Below, piece after piece: positions 21,285-31,310 of a stretch of DNA of 64,000 nucleotides. How positions within the stretch are numbered: position 1 is the first letter of the stretch; every line of letters begins with the position of its first letter. Source of the DNA: Chelonoidis abingdonii (taxonomy: Eukaryota; Chordata; Testudines; Testudinidae); contig NC_133771.1 in the NCBI RefSeq assembly GCF_003597395.2, positions 60,081,192 through 60,145,191 of the forward strand, given 5' to 3'. Made by a program: the position numbers and the translations under genes. Below the pieces are notes generated by a model. It searched no databases. It saw only the letters and a list, made by a program, of their open reading frames with translations, and had not been told where the DNA came from.

Positions 21285-21425
21285 TGGTTATTGTTATTTG
21301 TATTAAAATAGTGCCCAGAAGCTCCAGCTGAGATCAGATTCAGAACCCCGTTGCACAAACACACAAAAAGTAACAGTCCCTGCCTCAAAGAGCTTACACT
21401 CGAGAAAAACAAAAGCAACGGGACT
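21285..21425 (+). repeat. Relic of a widespread amniote SINE-like repeat
   Basis: Reads 'attgttatttgtattaaaat', then 'gtccctgcctcaaagagctt', the order of an old repeat that also occurs at 26680-26860. Probably MIR/CORE related; family not certain. Confidence 0.45.
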
Positions 21426-21532
21426 GTGTTGCTTTTTCTGTGCTTGAAACTGAAGTACCTCAATTAAAGGGAAGCTGGAATGCTGGTTTAATGGTAAAAG
21501 CACAGCAGAGGGAGTCAAGAGATCTTGCATCT

Positions 21533-21690
21533 GTTTTGGCTCTAATTCTTTCTTGCTGTGGGAATTAAGGAACTAGAATAACCTCTTTTTGCCTCAATTT
21601 CCCCATTGGCAAAATGGGAGTCATACTTCTGAGGCTTAACTTATTAATGTTTATCAAAGTGTATTAAGATCATTAGATTCCTCACTAAAT
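21533..21690 (+). repeat. MIR/CORE-SINE relic
   Basis: 'tttgcctcaatttccccatt' followed by 'ggcaaaatgggagtcatact' is the typical 3' half of a MIR-type SINE. Confidence 0.6.
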
Positions 21691-22030
21691 ATGTTCAAAG
21701 GGGCACAAATTCATGAGCTACAGTGCAAATTTGGCTAGTTTAAAAAAACAGCAAAAACCAATAGTAATAAAACCACCCCACAAGAGGAAAAGTACAAATC
21801 TCCCATCAAGAGCCACATAAACAGACAGTAATGAATTTTATTTTGTTAATGTTTCACTAAAAACAAAGGCACTTTTAAAATCAACAATAACCAATAAGGA
21901 CTATAATATAAGAACATAAGAATGGCCGGAGTGGATCAGACCGAAGGTCCATCCAGCCCAGTATCCTGTCTATCGACAGTGGCCAATGGCCAGGTGTCCC
22001 AGAGGGAGTCATCCTAACAGGTAATGATCA

Positions 22031-22130
22031 NNNNNNNNNNNNNNNNNNNNNNNNNNNNNNNNNNNNNNNNNNNNNNNNNNNNNNNNNNNNNNNNNNNNNN
22101 NNNNNNNNNNNNNNNNNNNNNNNNNNNNNN
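22031..22130. other. Assembly gap of exactly 100 N
   Basis: Exactly 100 N, the conventional placeholder for unknown length. Confidence 0.99.
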
Positions 22131-22600
22131 AATTTTGTCTCTGCATTTTGTCCTGAGGTGACACGTACCCTCTCAGTATGGGGATAATTGAAATCCCCTA
22201 CTATTATTGAGTGCTTTATTTTGATAGCCTTTCTAATCTCCCTTAGCATTTCATCATCACTATAACTGTCCTTGTCAGGTGGTCGATAATGGATCCTGGT
22301 CAAGTGATCAGTAATAGATCCCTGCTGTTATATTCTTTTAGAGTATGGAATTACTATCCATACTGATTCTATGGATTCATTTAAGATTTTTACTTTATTT
22401 GATTCTGCATTTTCTTTCACATATAGTGCCGCTGCTCCCCGCCGCATAACCTGTTCTGTCCTTCCGATATATTTTGTATCCTGGAATGATTGTGTCCCAT
22501 TGATTGTCCTAGTATATATACCTTTCTGTCGTATATATTTTTCTATACAATCAGTGAAGAGAGTGAGATAAGTTAACACTAAAAGGAAGGGAGGCAAAAG
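22131..22600 (-). pseudogene. CR1 endonuclease domain fragment
   Basis: Two minus frames encode parts of the apurinic-like endonuclease that nicks the target DNA for CR1. The frame at 22597-22328 has GRTEQVMRRGAAALYVKEN and ESVWIVI, the region of the early beta strands. The frame from 22303 has IHYRPPDKDS, DEMLREIRKAIK and HSIIVGDFNYPH; the GDFN motif is the conserved catalytic Asp/Asn block of this nuclease family. The frame changes between the two pieces and is lost in the gap, so this copy is inactive. Confidence 0.8.
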
Positions 22601-22888
22601 GTTTTCAGAAGCATTTTGAAAGTAGCTAGGATGTTGATGAGGCAGGAATCGAGGGCATGCTACTGCAGCAGTATTTCTGTCAAATATGCAGTAATTCTGT
22701 CATATGCATCTTTACATATGCACTAAATCTTCACTTCCATAATTATAATACATGTTTTTTTCCCTTCCACTGCTCAGTTGGAGATTTCCACTCATACTGA
22801 GGGTTACTTTCAAATTGTATTTAAAAAGATTTCTCTCTAAGGCTGTTTTTTTCTTTATACAATATAAAGAAGACACAATCCATTTTGT
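22601..22888. other. Unassigned sequence
   Basis: Nothing recognised. The last ten bases (22879-22888, TCCATTTTGT) are the left target duplication of the next element. Confidence 0.5.
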
Positions 22889-23105
22889 AAAAGCAGCAGA
22901 GAACCCTGTGGCACCTTATAGACTAACACACGTTTTGGAGCGTGAGCTCTCGTGGGTGAATACCCATTTTGTCAGATGCATGTTAGGAAGCGGGTATTCA
23001 CCCACGAAAGCTCATGATCCAAAACGTCTGTTAGTCTATAAGATGCCACAGGGTTCTCTGCTGCTTTTACAGATTCAGACTAACACGGCTACCCCTCTGA
23101 TACAG
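22889..23105. mobile_element. Head-to-head Penelope-like repeat with 10-bp target duplication
   Basis: Two arms of about 80 bp are inverted copies meeting near 22980-22990. Both contain 'agaaccctgtggcacc', 'gtctataag' and 'gtgggtgaataccc' or their complements. The right arm continues into 'cagactaacacggctacccc', a tail I associate with abundant turtle Penelope-like/SINE-like repeats. Direct repeats TCCATTTTGT at 22879-22888 and 23106-23115 bracket it exactly, so the inverted structure was inserted as a unit. Each arm retains part of a hammerhead-like core (see the separate entry). Confidence 0.75.
22941..23020. ncRNA. Paired, partly decayed hammerhead-like cores
   Basis: The left arm on the minus strand (22975-22941) reads CTGACAA, a stem GTATTCACCCAC with its partner, then GAGA and GCTCACGC. 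The right arm on the plus strand has GGGTATTCACCC, GAAA (23006-23009) and GCTCATGA. Hammerhead cores need CUGANGA, a stem, GAAA, then a short stem before the cleavage site. Neither arm is complete here: the left has GACAA for GANGA, the right lacks the CUGANGA block at the junction. Confidence 0.4.
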
Positions 23106-25443
23106 TCCATTTTGTTCAGCTGTAACAGCCATTTGCTCAGATGGCAAAGCAGAATTAAATTTCAACCAACAGTGAACTTAAAACCAAATCTAGAATAATT
23201 ATTTTCTATTTAAAAAATAGTAAAGGTTCTCTTCTCTGTGCTGTGGATCTTTGAGTTTCACAATACTAGAGCTGTTTCCAGGAGACCATTCAAATGTCCA
23301 TTGAAGTCAATGGAAAGATTCCCACTGACTGTAGTGGGCATTGGATTAGGCCTGAAATCAACCACATATCCTAATCTAAGAGATCATCTATCCTTAAATA
23401 AAAAATTGCACTGCAGTACTTCAGTCAGTATTCTACAAAAATATCTTATATGAACAAAATTACACATTACTTTTTGTGGTTTTACAAAATGATCACATAT
23501 TAAATATTGGCAAACAATTAATTCTTCCATCCCTCTCAGGATCCCTAGTAGGCCACGTCAGAGAAGGGATAAGTAGCCTCGAGTGACATGTACTAGAGCT
23601 TAATTTGCAGCCTGACTCAATTTTCTGATTTTAGAAATATAGCTTGCCAGAGGAACTTGAGTAACTATGGCATAGAAAGAAACAAATGTAGTAAGTGTTT
23701 TGCCAAATGTCTTGCCTGTGTGCTAAGTTCACTATTTGTCAGAAATCCATTATCTGATGATTAATTAATAACAAAGTGCAATGCTGCTGTGCCATTTTAT
23801 GACTCCTGTGCTGCTGATTTTGAAATATAACACATAATGCTAGTTCAGTGGGTAGTGTTTTTTAGGACTGAATTATTTTGGTACATTTTTGCTGGTAAAC
23901 ACAAAGCTTAAGCGGAACCACTGGAGTAAATTAGTGGGAAACTCCCCACCCACACACACAATTTTTACTATCCTTTTAATATTCTTTTCTGCATAACTTC
24001 AGCATCATGCGTTTTCTAGTCCTAGCTCAGGCCCATAGCAGTTTCTCATGTAGTTGCATTTCCAACATAAAATATCAGAATCTTCTTCCCTTCTACCCTG
24101 TACAATCCTATTATGGTCATAAGCAGCAAGCCAAAAAAAAAAGATTCTTATGGTTATTTCCGTCTTTCTAATTGCTGATTTAGGAACAAAATGGTTTAAT
24201 GTGCATTTCTAGTTTTAAAAGTGACTGTAAAATAGCTTTTGGAATTCTGTGTGTATTATCAATCGATCATGTCACACTTGTTCAATTTACGTGCAAGAGA
24301 TGTTTATTTCTAACTGCCACCCCTGCACATGTGACCTAGAATCTGAAAGTCAAGCTGGATCTTTTCTATTACCAGAACCCATCAACTTCTCCAACATCTT
24401 TGACCCCTTGACTTATAAGGTCAACTGGAGTTCATGGGAGTAAGAGGACAATATTTTGCCTGGCAATTTGGAACTCAGATAAAAGTAGATGTAAATTCTC
24501 TTGATGATGTATATCCTGATAGAATTCAGCTCTCTGTCCCATGCCTGTATTGGCTGTGTGGCAGTGAGGATTACTTGAGTTAGTGAGGATATGACTCTGA
24601 CTGTACAGAGGGAGCCGGTCTGTTGAGAAAAAAAGATTCAACAAAGGTTTGACAGAAGCTACTGAAACAAAGGTACAATATTCTTCCATAGTGTCCTTTC
24701 TAACTATAAACCCTGTTTAAAAACATAGCATATTATCTTATAGTGTATGTTGATCCTGTGCACTGTGAGCCCAAGTATCAAACAAGCAAAACAGCGGTTG
24801 TGCCAACAGAGGCAGAGAGCTCAGGATTCCCTTGGGATCCCAGGAGATTAGAAGCTGGCCCCATGAAAATAGACTTTTCCTAGGTGAACCAAGCTGCCTG
24901 GTTCAGGTCCTGTCTATGTATAGTATATAATAACTTTTACTAGCATGTTTTATAGAAAAGGAGAGAAAGATCAATGCAGTTCCCTTGATTCAGAGTTAGA
25001 GATAAGAGATGTCGTGCTGCAGGTTATAAATCTAAATTTAAGAATTATTCTCAGGACACTAAGCATTTTAGAGACTAAGAGCATCATGATGGTGATTATT
25101 TATTGGGATTTCTGTGGCACTTATTGCAGAATCTGAGCAGTTCACAATATTAAAGATACATCTGAATGCCTCTACAAGGTAAAACTTTCGTGACTTTTTT
25201 AAGCCAGTTCCTGCCACTGCTAAGTAATCACAGTATCACTTGGAAATACCCAACTCCCATAAATCATATTGCAAGGTCTGAATAACATAGGTTCAAGAAA
25301 ACAGAAGGAAAATAATCATTAATATTGACAGTGGCATTTCTTTATTACACTTTGTACTGCAAAGAGGTTAGTAATAGTAATAGCTGATTGAAACAGATAG
25401 ATATGCATATAATCCCAGGATTTAGAAAATAAATTTTAAGAGA

Positions 25444-25470
25444 TTTTTTTTTAATTTTTTTTTTTTTTAC
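25444..25470. repeat. Poly(T) tract
   Basis: Almost pure T over 27 bases with two A. Confidence 0.9.
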
Positions 25471-25780
25471 TGGAAGTAAGTTTGCTGTTGAGGGTTTTAA
25501 CAGCAGCAAAACCTATGCTAAGCATACCTCTCAACTGTCGCATATTGGATAAAATATTCCATATTTCAGACTGTATTATGGCTAGTGATGTTTGCCTGTT
25601 GCAGCTACTGTATGCTAATCCCAGATGACTGCATTTGATATACAATTTCCTTCTTGTGCTCCTGCTGCAAATATTGGGTTAACTGGCTGATGCTGTGTTT
25701 GCAGTGCTTGCTCTGAGTGCTTTCTCTGTGCTCCTCTTCCTCCCCTCATCTTCGCATAATGAGTGCAGCTACTGTCCCCA

Positions 25781-25880
25781 ACGGAGAGAGGAAGGAAAGA
25801 TAGGGGTGGAGGAGGGAATATTAATGAGAAAGATGAAGGAAGGAAGAAAGAAAGGAACGGTGGGGGAGGGAAGGAGATAA
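25781..25880 (+). repeat. Purine-rich low-complexity tract
   Basis: G/A-only for most of 100 bases ('gaaggaaggaagaaag', 'ggtgggggagggaagg'). Confidence 0.85.
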
Positions 25881-26276
25881 CATTAGAGATGGTGTGGGAG
25901 AAATGACATCCTATAAAATCTCCTTCATTTCAGGGCTCACTGCCTCACATTGCCACTTACTTTGAGAGTCTGTCTTTCACATTGCAATAGGGGTTTGAAA
26001 GTTTCCACCTTGACCAGTCCATCAATGTAGCCAGGAGTTTGAAATACACATCATCAGTTTGTTGAATGGTCAGTAAGTAAACTTGTTCATAAAGTGGTTT
26101 GGTTTTCTCAGGCTGCCAGACAATAAGATTGTTCGTAACCTGCATTTGTTCTTTCATTCACCTATGATCCTCACCTACGTTAAGGTGTTGAGAAAAAATA
26201 ATTATTTCACTGCCACATATGTTGCTTCCAGACATCTTTGTTCAGTCTGTGCTGCTGTTGAGAGTTAGCCAGGTTA

Positions 26277-26462
26277 ATCTATCCCTTTCTTGATGATTCC
26301 CAACATTCTGTTCGCGGTAGTCAAAAAAGCAAACAAAATGTTGGGAATCATTGAGAAAGGGATCGATAACAAGAGCGAAAATATCATATTGCCTCTATAT
26401 AAATCCATGGTATGTCCATGTCTTGAATACTGCCTGTGGTTGCAGCTTCATCCAATGATGGA
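26277..26462. mobile_element. Inverted CR1 fragments meeting head to head
   Basis: The right part (26320-26462, plus) matches CR1 ORF2 near 'atgttgggaatcattgagaa' and encodes YKSMVCPCLEYCLWLQLHP. The left part (26277-26312) is the reverse complement of the first 35 bases of the same region (ATCCCTTTCTTGATGATTCC). About 25 bases separate the arms. Confidence 0.7.
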
Positions 26463-26679
26463 CACTTGGTTCTGAAATTGTTGCCAGAAAGGTTTCCCAT
26501 GTGGGATATTAGCAGGGTGCACACTGTATTTTTGAGAATGACCTCCTGATTGTTTAACTGAATTGTAAAATAATAGTTTAGTTTGCAAGTCGTGGGGCCC
26601 AACTGTGTGCTAGGAAATATACTAAGTGTAGGGGAGAAGTTTACAGATATTCAGCTTTCTACAATTTTTCTATTACATT

Positions 26680-26860
26680 ATTATATTATTTATTAAGCTA
26701 TTTATTTGCCTTCATCAAAGATCATAGCCTCGCTGTGCTAGGCTCTGTACAAACAAGTAATCTGACCATTATGCTACACAGCATGTCAATGAAAGAAACA
26801 GGGATGGGGGTAGGTATAAAGGAAAAGGCAGGGAGAAGGAGACTAGGATGTTTTTCATAG
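26680..26860 (+). repeat. Relic of a widespread amniote SINE-like repeat
   Basis: 'gctgtgctaggctctgtaca' followed by an eroded tail, the same family as 21285-21425. Old. Confidence 0.45.
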
Positions 26861-27039
26861 TAAGCAGGAATATTGGCTCATTTTGTGATCATACTAATAA
26901 GAATATGCCACTAAATGTGGATCTTTCTAGAAGCACAATTAAGTATGGAGCTATGTGGACTTTTCTCATATTTTGAATGACATATTTTGCATGGGGAAAC
27001 TCCCTTCCCTTCTTAGTGTCTTTTTCTTTTTTTATTAAC

Positions 27040-27265
27040 CATCTGACCCCCATTACTATAATATTTGAACACTTCACAAATGTCAAGGACTTTAACCTCA
27101 CATTATCCTGGTGTGCAAAGAAGATGTTATCCCCATTTTCATGTTGTGGAACTGAGGCACAAAGAGAGAAGGCTCATCAGTAAGTGTAAATTGTCATAGC
27201 CAGGAAATTAAACCAACTCTCAAGGGTCTCAGTCCAGGACCTTAACCACCAGATCACAATTCCTC
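27040..27265 (-). repeat. MIR/CORE-SINE relic, reverse
   Basis: In reverse, it shows 'gttatccccattttcatgtt', 'aactgaggcacaaagagaga' and 'cttaaccaccagatcacaat', the normal order of a MIR-type SINE. Confidence 0.6.
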
Positions 27266-28492
27266 TTTGGACCATCTTTCCTCTTCACTAATAACTTTGT
27301 TAAAAATAAGGCAGCTGCATTTCCTTATTCCCTTGAAATTTAAGTCCTGTTCTAAAATAGGAACTGTGTCCAGAATTGTGATTAGTCTCTTCATTTGTAT
27401 GTACTCTGATACCTTAATTTGCAAACTGGTAGCAAAAACTGCAGAATGGATGTGTACTTGTCTTTTTTTTTTTTTTTTAATGAAGTAGGCTCTGATCTGA
27501 GACATTTTTTCTTTAATAAACATAGTAAATCTCTCAATCTTTAGTGTTCACTTACATTTAAATAACTGAATAATGAAAGCAGGGACTTTGAGCACCAGCA
27601 GGCAGTTCACCCGTGAGTTATAAAGTAAATTCACAAATGTATTTTTCTCACATAATGCTTCTAAATATACCTGCTTACAGAAACCCACAAATTTATTCAA
27701 GCATAGTACATCCTCTGTTCATAGACCGTCAGCTGTGTTGATAGATTTGGGTGTCCCATAGAAACAAACTTATTTCATTTCTACCCTAAGACATGTTTAC
27801 GCATAGTCTGTAAAAGTAAAATCCCAGTAGATCATTTCTTGCTTTTATTGTTGTGCTTTCAAATTATTTTTAGATCTCTGCCCTGTGTCTCTCTTTAGTA
27901 GCACATCTCTCAGCCATGTGTCATTGCAAAGATGTGTCATTCATATTAGCGGAATCTACCCATGACACACATTACTGTAAATTGATAATTTATTGCTGAT
28001 GCATGAAATTGAGGTTTAAAAAAATGTCCTTTATGTTAAAGAAATTAACCCTCACATTACTCCAAGATTTCTCATTTACTGTTTTCTTATTCACGCCTTT
28101 TTGAATCTTTGTCAGATACATTATAAAGGCCAGTGACACATCGTAAGCCTGTCTAGTGTCAGGTCAGCTTGGCTGTCCATGTGCCTCACCCAACTGACAG
28201 CACTATTGAAGAGGTAGGTTGTAAAACCCCAAAGCTCAAGCCATTGCAGTTTTGTTCCCTCAGTTTATTTCTCTGAGGTACCCACAATGGTTAACCCTTA
28301 ACCACAGTAAATCAGCACATGCAATTCCAGTTACCATAAATAAAAGCAAAGTTTATAGATTGAAAGGGAAGAAAAGAAAGAGAAAAGCATAAAAATAAAA
28401 GTTGTGTGCATATAAACAGATTGAGCCTGAATCTGATCTCACGTATCCTGATGTAAGTCAGGTCAATTTAACAGAGTTGCAATGGTGTATAA
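27266..28492. other. Unassigned sequence
   Basis: Includes a poly(T) run (27462-27479). The block 27840-28030 is AT-rich with several 'gtgtcatt' motifs and no repeat resemblance, which could be non-coding host DNA. From 28190 to 28450 an A-rich segment may be an old LTR-like repeat. Confidence 0.35.
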
Positions 28493-28805
28493 CAGGATTC
28501 GGCAACCTTTCAGAAGTGGTGTGCCAAGTCTTCATTTATTCACAGTAATTTAAGGTATTGCGTGCCAGTAATACATTTTACATTTATAGGGGCCAGTGGA
28601 TGGAACCCCAGACCGGCAGTGGGCTGAGCGGACCAGCGGCTGGGACCCCAGGCTGGCAACGGGGGCTGAGTGGCTCAGCCCGCTGCTGGTCTGGGGTTCC
28701 CTTCACTGGCCCCTGCCAGCCGGGGTCCCAGCCACCAGCCCTGCTCAGCCTACTGCCGGTCTGGGGTTCCGTCTCCCGGCCCCTACCATCTGAGGTCCCC
28801 ATACT
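28493..28805 (+). mobile_element. hAT-type non-autonomous element, 3' incomplete
   Basis: Starts CAGGATTCGGCAACCTTTCA, a familiar hAT terminus ('caggggtcggcaacc'), followed by 'gaagtggtgtgccaagtctt'. Then comes a GC-rich interior of repeated 'ggggttcc/ccccagaccgg' motifs. No matching CAG...CTG right end was found. Confidence 0.6.
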
Positions 28806-28933
28806 AATTTCCCCCTACCGTTACTCACATGTTCTTGTCAACTGTTTGAAATGGGCCACTCTCATTACCACTACAAAAGTTATTTTTCCTCTCTTGGTAT
28901 CCTGCTGTTAATTGAATGGTCTTATTAGATTGA

Positions 28934-29228
28934 GGGCTGGTCTACACTAGGGGAGGGGATCGATCTAAGATACGCAACTTCAGCTACGTGAATAACGTAG
29001 CTGAAGTTGAAGTATCTTAGATTGAATTGCCTACTGTCCTCACGGTGCGGGATTGACATCCGTGGCTTCCCCTATTGACTCTGCTACCACCGTTCGTGTT
29101 GGTGGAGTTCCGGAGTTGACAGGAGTGCGTTCGGGGATCGATATATCACATCTAGATGAGACGTGATATATCGATCCCTGAGAAATCGATTGCTACCCGT
29201 CGATACGGTGGGTAGTGAAGACGTAGCC
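28934..29228. mobile_element. Harbinger-like MITE with two hairpins (copy 2)
   Basis: Left end GGGCTGGTCTACACTA and right end TAGTGAAGACGTAGCC are inverted repeats. Flanking TGA at 28931-28933 and 29229-29231 is a possible 3-bp duplication. Two internal hairpins: 28961-29022 (CAACTTCAGCTACGTG with its partner) and 29133-29178 (GGGATCGATATATCAC with its partner). Confidence 0.75.
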
Positions 29229-29235
29229 TGACCTC

Positions 29236-29398
29236 ACACTTGGTAAGGCAACTCCCACCTATTCATGTATTTATACCTGCTCCTGTATTTTCCACTCCAT
29301 GCATCCGATGAAGTGGGTTCTAGCTCACAAAAGCTTATGCCCAGATAAATTTGTTAGTCTCTAAGATGCCACAAGGACACCTCGTAGTTTTTACTTTC
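29236..29398 (+). mobile_element. Penelope-like 3' terminal fragment
   Basis: Matches the 49744-50532 element in the opposite orientation: 'ggtaaggcaactcccaccta', 'tccactccatgcat', 'gttagtctctaag' and 'gccacaaggac'. It begins immediately after the MITE. It contains a hammerhead-like core at 29305-29340. Confidence 0.7.
29305..29340 (+). ncRNA. Hammerhead-ribozyme-like core, decayed
   Basis: Reads CCGATGA, then AGTGGGTTCTAGCTCAC (a stem with loop), AAAA, then GCTTATGC. Compared with a consensus hammerhead, CCGATGA for CUGANGA and AAAA for GAAA are each one change from the core, so activity is unlikely in this copy. Confidence 0.45.
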
Positions 29399-31310
29399 AG
29401 GTGGTGAGCTTAAAAACTCCAGAGTGTGTGTTCCTTGAATACTTCAAGGAAAACACTGTCTCATTACCATGAAAATGAAGCTTGTCCTTTTTACAGACTA
29501 GTTGTTTAAATGTAAAACCATATAGATTTTTAAATATTAACTTCATATAGCAGATATAATTCCTATCATGTAGGCAGAGCACTGGCTGTGCCAGATTTGG
29601 ACCCAGTTACATTGCGAGCTGTGGTAGATGATGAGGGACTAGAAACTTCTATTGGCAGTTTAGAAGCTGATGTGTCAGGCTGTCATATTTAGTCATGTGT
29701 ACCTATCAAGTTTATTATAATCCCAGGATAGCAAAGTTCACCTTCATGTTTTTCTGCTTCTGTTCAGCATACTTCACTTGGCAAAACCCGTTTCAGAAAT
29801 ATATCCTTACCAGGATTCATTGGTTACCTCCCATGTTTAGTATAAACCACTACCAAACTTTCTTGCCTTTAACCTGTGTGGATGCAGGTAGTAGTTGTCT
29901 TGGACAGCTAATTCAAATAATTGGTTACATCACATTCCTTCACAGCCAGGTTTTCTTTTGTTTCTTCTACTTTCCTCAGGGCATACTGTAATATCTGATG
30001 TTCACAATTACCAGGAAGTTCCTTAAATCACTGAAATTTTATAGTGAGGTACATATTTACCGATTTAATTAATCATGTCTGAATTCTATGACTATCCACT
30101 CAGCACTGACCAGTCTCCCAAAGCACTGCCTCAGCATTCAATGGGCTCAGTCTACAACCTGGGATTGGTTCACTTGAGACGGTCTCTTCTTGGTTATTCT
30201 GAAGTCCTGGTGGGGAATTTGGTTGCTGAACATTACACAACATATGCCTCTTTAAAAATTATTTTTCTCCTCTGAGTATATGTGTATGTGTGTGTGTGTC
30301 TGGTTCTTTTGTTTAATAAGTAAGGGGCTTGGTGGTAAGTAGTGAGCATTAACCTAACACAGTCCCCCGTCAACTGCTGCAGTGATTGGAGCTTCTGGAC
30401 TAAGCATATATTCATAATGATAATGTATGTGGTGAGGATCTTTCCCAAGATGGAAAATAATTTAATTTTGAAATAATAGTAGCTGAAGAGTTCAATAAAT
30501 ACATAGAACTAGAAATGTCAAATGATTACTTTTGCCAGCATGGTGACTGATACTACACTACATCCTTCTACAACACAGGGCTACAGAGCCCATGTACAAG
30601 GTCTCTTTCTTGTGCTGAAAGGATTGGAGGCATCACCGTACCTTAGTCATTTGGCACTGAGGAGTTCATCGATAGTCCTCTGTAGGTCTGGAGTCACATC
30701 AGGGAAAGTGTGTATGGACTGTGACAAGAATTTCTGAGGGTTTGATGTAAAGGGCTTCCCTGGAGGAGAAATGCTTGTTATTGTGTTTTCAGAAAGACAA
30801 TTACACTGACATTTCTTTTTTATGCACTAACTTAACTTGCAGCTTCCAGTAAACAGCTTCGTTGCTCCAGTATTGCCCTAGTATAGATTCCTAGACTAGA
30901 GGTGAAGAAATGGTGATTAACATTTTTTATGGAGCAAAATAAACATCTGTGATTTATAAGCAGCTGAAATAAAAGTCACTTCATGGTTTTGTGTTAAGTA
31001 GATAGTAATTATTACCAATAGTAATGAAATCAGACTTCAAAGTACTGAGGTCAGGACTTAGGAGTCTGGCAAAGACCTGAATTTTATTAATGGAGACACT
31101 GAATATACTGTTTATTATTATAAATTATTTGAAGTAAGAATCAGTTCTTTTATATTCACACCTTTTTTTTTCCTATGAGGCCTTTCAGACAATACTACTA
31201 AGAGTCAGTTTGACACATAAAACATTAACCTTCTGTCCTAATGGGCCACAAATATGAAACTCTCACAAGGTGTCTTGGCACTGCAAATATTCACAGAAAA
31301 AATAGTTGAT
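29399..31310. other. Unassigned AT-rich sequence
   Basis: A (TG)n patch near 30282-30300 is the only simple repeat. Frames up to 98 codons show no motif. No repeat family recognised. Confidence 0.4.

Larger units (their letters stand above)
21905..22600 (-). mobile_element. CR1 LINE interrupted by an assembly gap
   Basis: Left of the gap (21905-22030) is the 3' terminus of a CR1 in reverse ('ataagaacataagaatggcc', 'ccatccagcccagtatcctg'). Right of the gap (22131-22600) is the 5' endonuclease region of a CR1, also in reverse. The order and orientation fit a single element whose middle is missing from the assembly. Confidence 0.75.
23116..26276. other. Unassigned AT-rich sequence
   Basis: No gene or long repeat recognised. 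The short palindrome CCATTGAAGTCAATGG near 23298 belongs to a dispersed motif seen elsewhere in the window. A T-rich run (25444-25470) and a purine-rich run (25781-25880) are noted separately. Confidence 0.4.

Noticed and set aside
26277..26370. Hairpin as a structured RNA
   Set aside because: The arms are inverted CR1 copies, explained by an integration event.
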